Source of the DNA: a virus | Virus record (IMG/VR): IMGVR_UViG_3300047357_000286 | Location: 1 to 29,451 of that record | Strand: one strand, 5' to 3' | Length of the DNA: 29,451 nt | Part shown: in pieces, positions 29,438 to 29,451 of the stretch | Layout of the letters: each line of letters starts with the position of its first letter | How positions within the stretch are numbered: position 1 is the stretch's first letter | The notes under the pieces: model-generated | Told to the model about the DNA's origin: nothing | Seen by the model: only the letters and a program-made list of their open reading frames with translations | Database searches by the model: none | Translations under genes and position numbers: made by a program

Positions 29438-29451
29438 ATGTCTACTAAAGG
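29438..29451 (+). CDS. Possible start of a rightward gene cut by the window end
   Basis: An ATG at 29438 opens a frame of four codons to the edge (MSTK-). TTGACA at 29402 and TATGAT at 29419 lie upstream with too short a spacing for a standard promoter. The operator-like repeats upstream support, but do not show, a regulated gene here. Confidence 0.2.

Overview
This window is most of the genome of a tailed bacteriophage (Caudoviricetes), probably short-tailed and virulent. It is organised as two convergent blocks. The rightward block (about 1-15484) is the virion and lysis module. The leftward block (28592 down to 15627) is the early and replication module. The blocks meet at a terminator near 15562-15585. 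The major capsid protein belongs to the SU10/DUF5309-like group, no long tape-measure or contractile-tail genes are seen, and a 1258-residue protein with Gly-rich hydrophobic segments resembles a podovirus ejection protein. Terminase, portal, DNA polymerase and RNA polymerase are not in the window. The host cannot be named. Most genes lack a clear Shine-Dalgarno sequence and many start in A- or A/C-rich leaders, which suggests a host or phage using SD-independent initiation.

Rightward block: scaffold-like protein, capsid protein and a strong terminator, then a head-tail connector candidate, small decoration-like and lectin-like proteins, three membrane proteins (holin/spanin candidates), four tiny basic Gly/Cys/Lys-rich proteins, four structural proteins of unknown role, a 639-residue virion protein and the 1258-residue internal protein. 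Genes are packed with TAATG or similar stop/start overlaps. Two near-identical extended -10 sequences (TGATATAATACA) sit so close to the ATGs at 3466 and 9786 that the mRNAs would be nearly leaderless.

Leftward block, in transcription order: about fifteen small accessory genes (28.6-24.3 kb), including a SleB-type cell-wall hydrolase with a signal peptide, a DnaA domain IV-like protein and several tiny membrane proteins; a putative structured ncRNA bounded by its own promoter and terminator (24304-24162); then replication genes: 5'-3' exonuclease, DnaB helicase, cytosine-5 methyltransferase, HNH endonuclease, ssDNA-binding-like protein, dATP/dGTP pyrophosphohydrolase-like protein and a metallophosphoesterase.

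The most striking object is at 19028-20235. A complete cytosine-5 DNA methyltransferase and a second 384-residue protein are encoded on the same strand in different frames over about 1.15 kb, with start codons overlapping as ATGTG. The second frame has its own organised, repeated Trp motifs. The right end (28593-29451) is a long noncoding control region with three TGGTCA-N4-TGACCA-type operator candidates.
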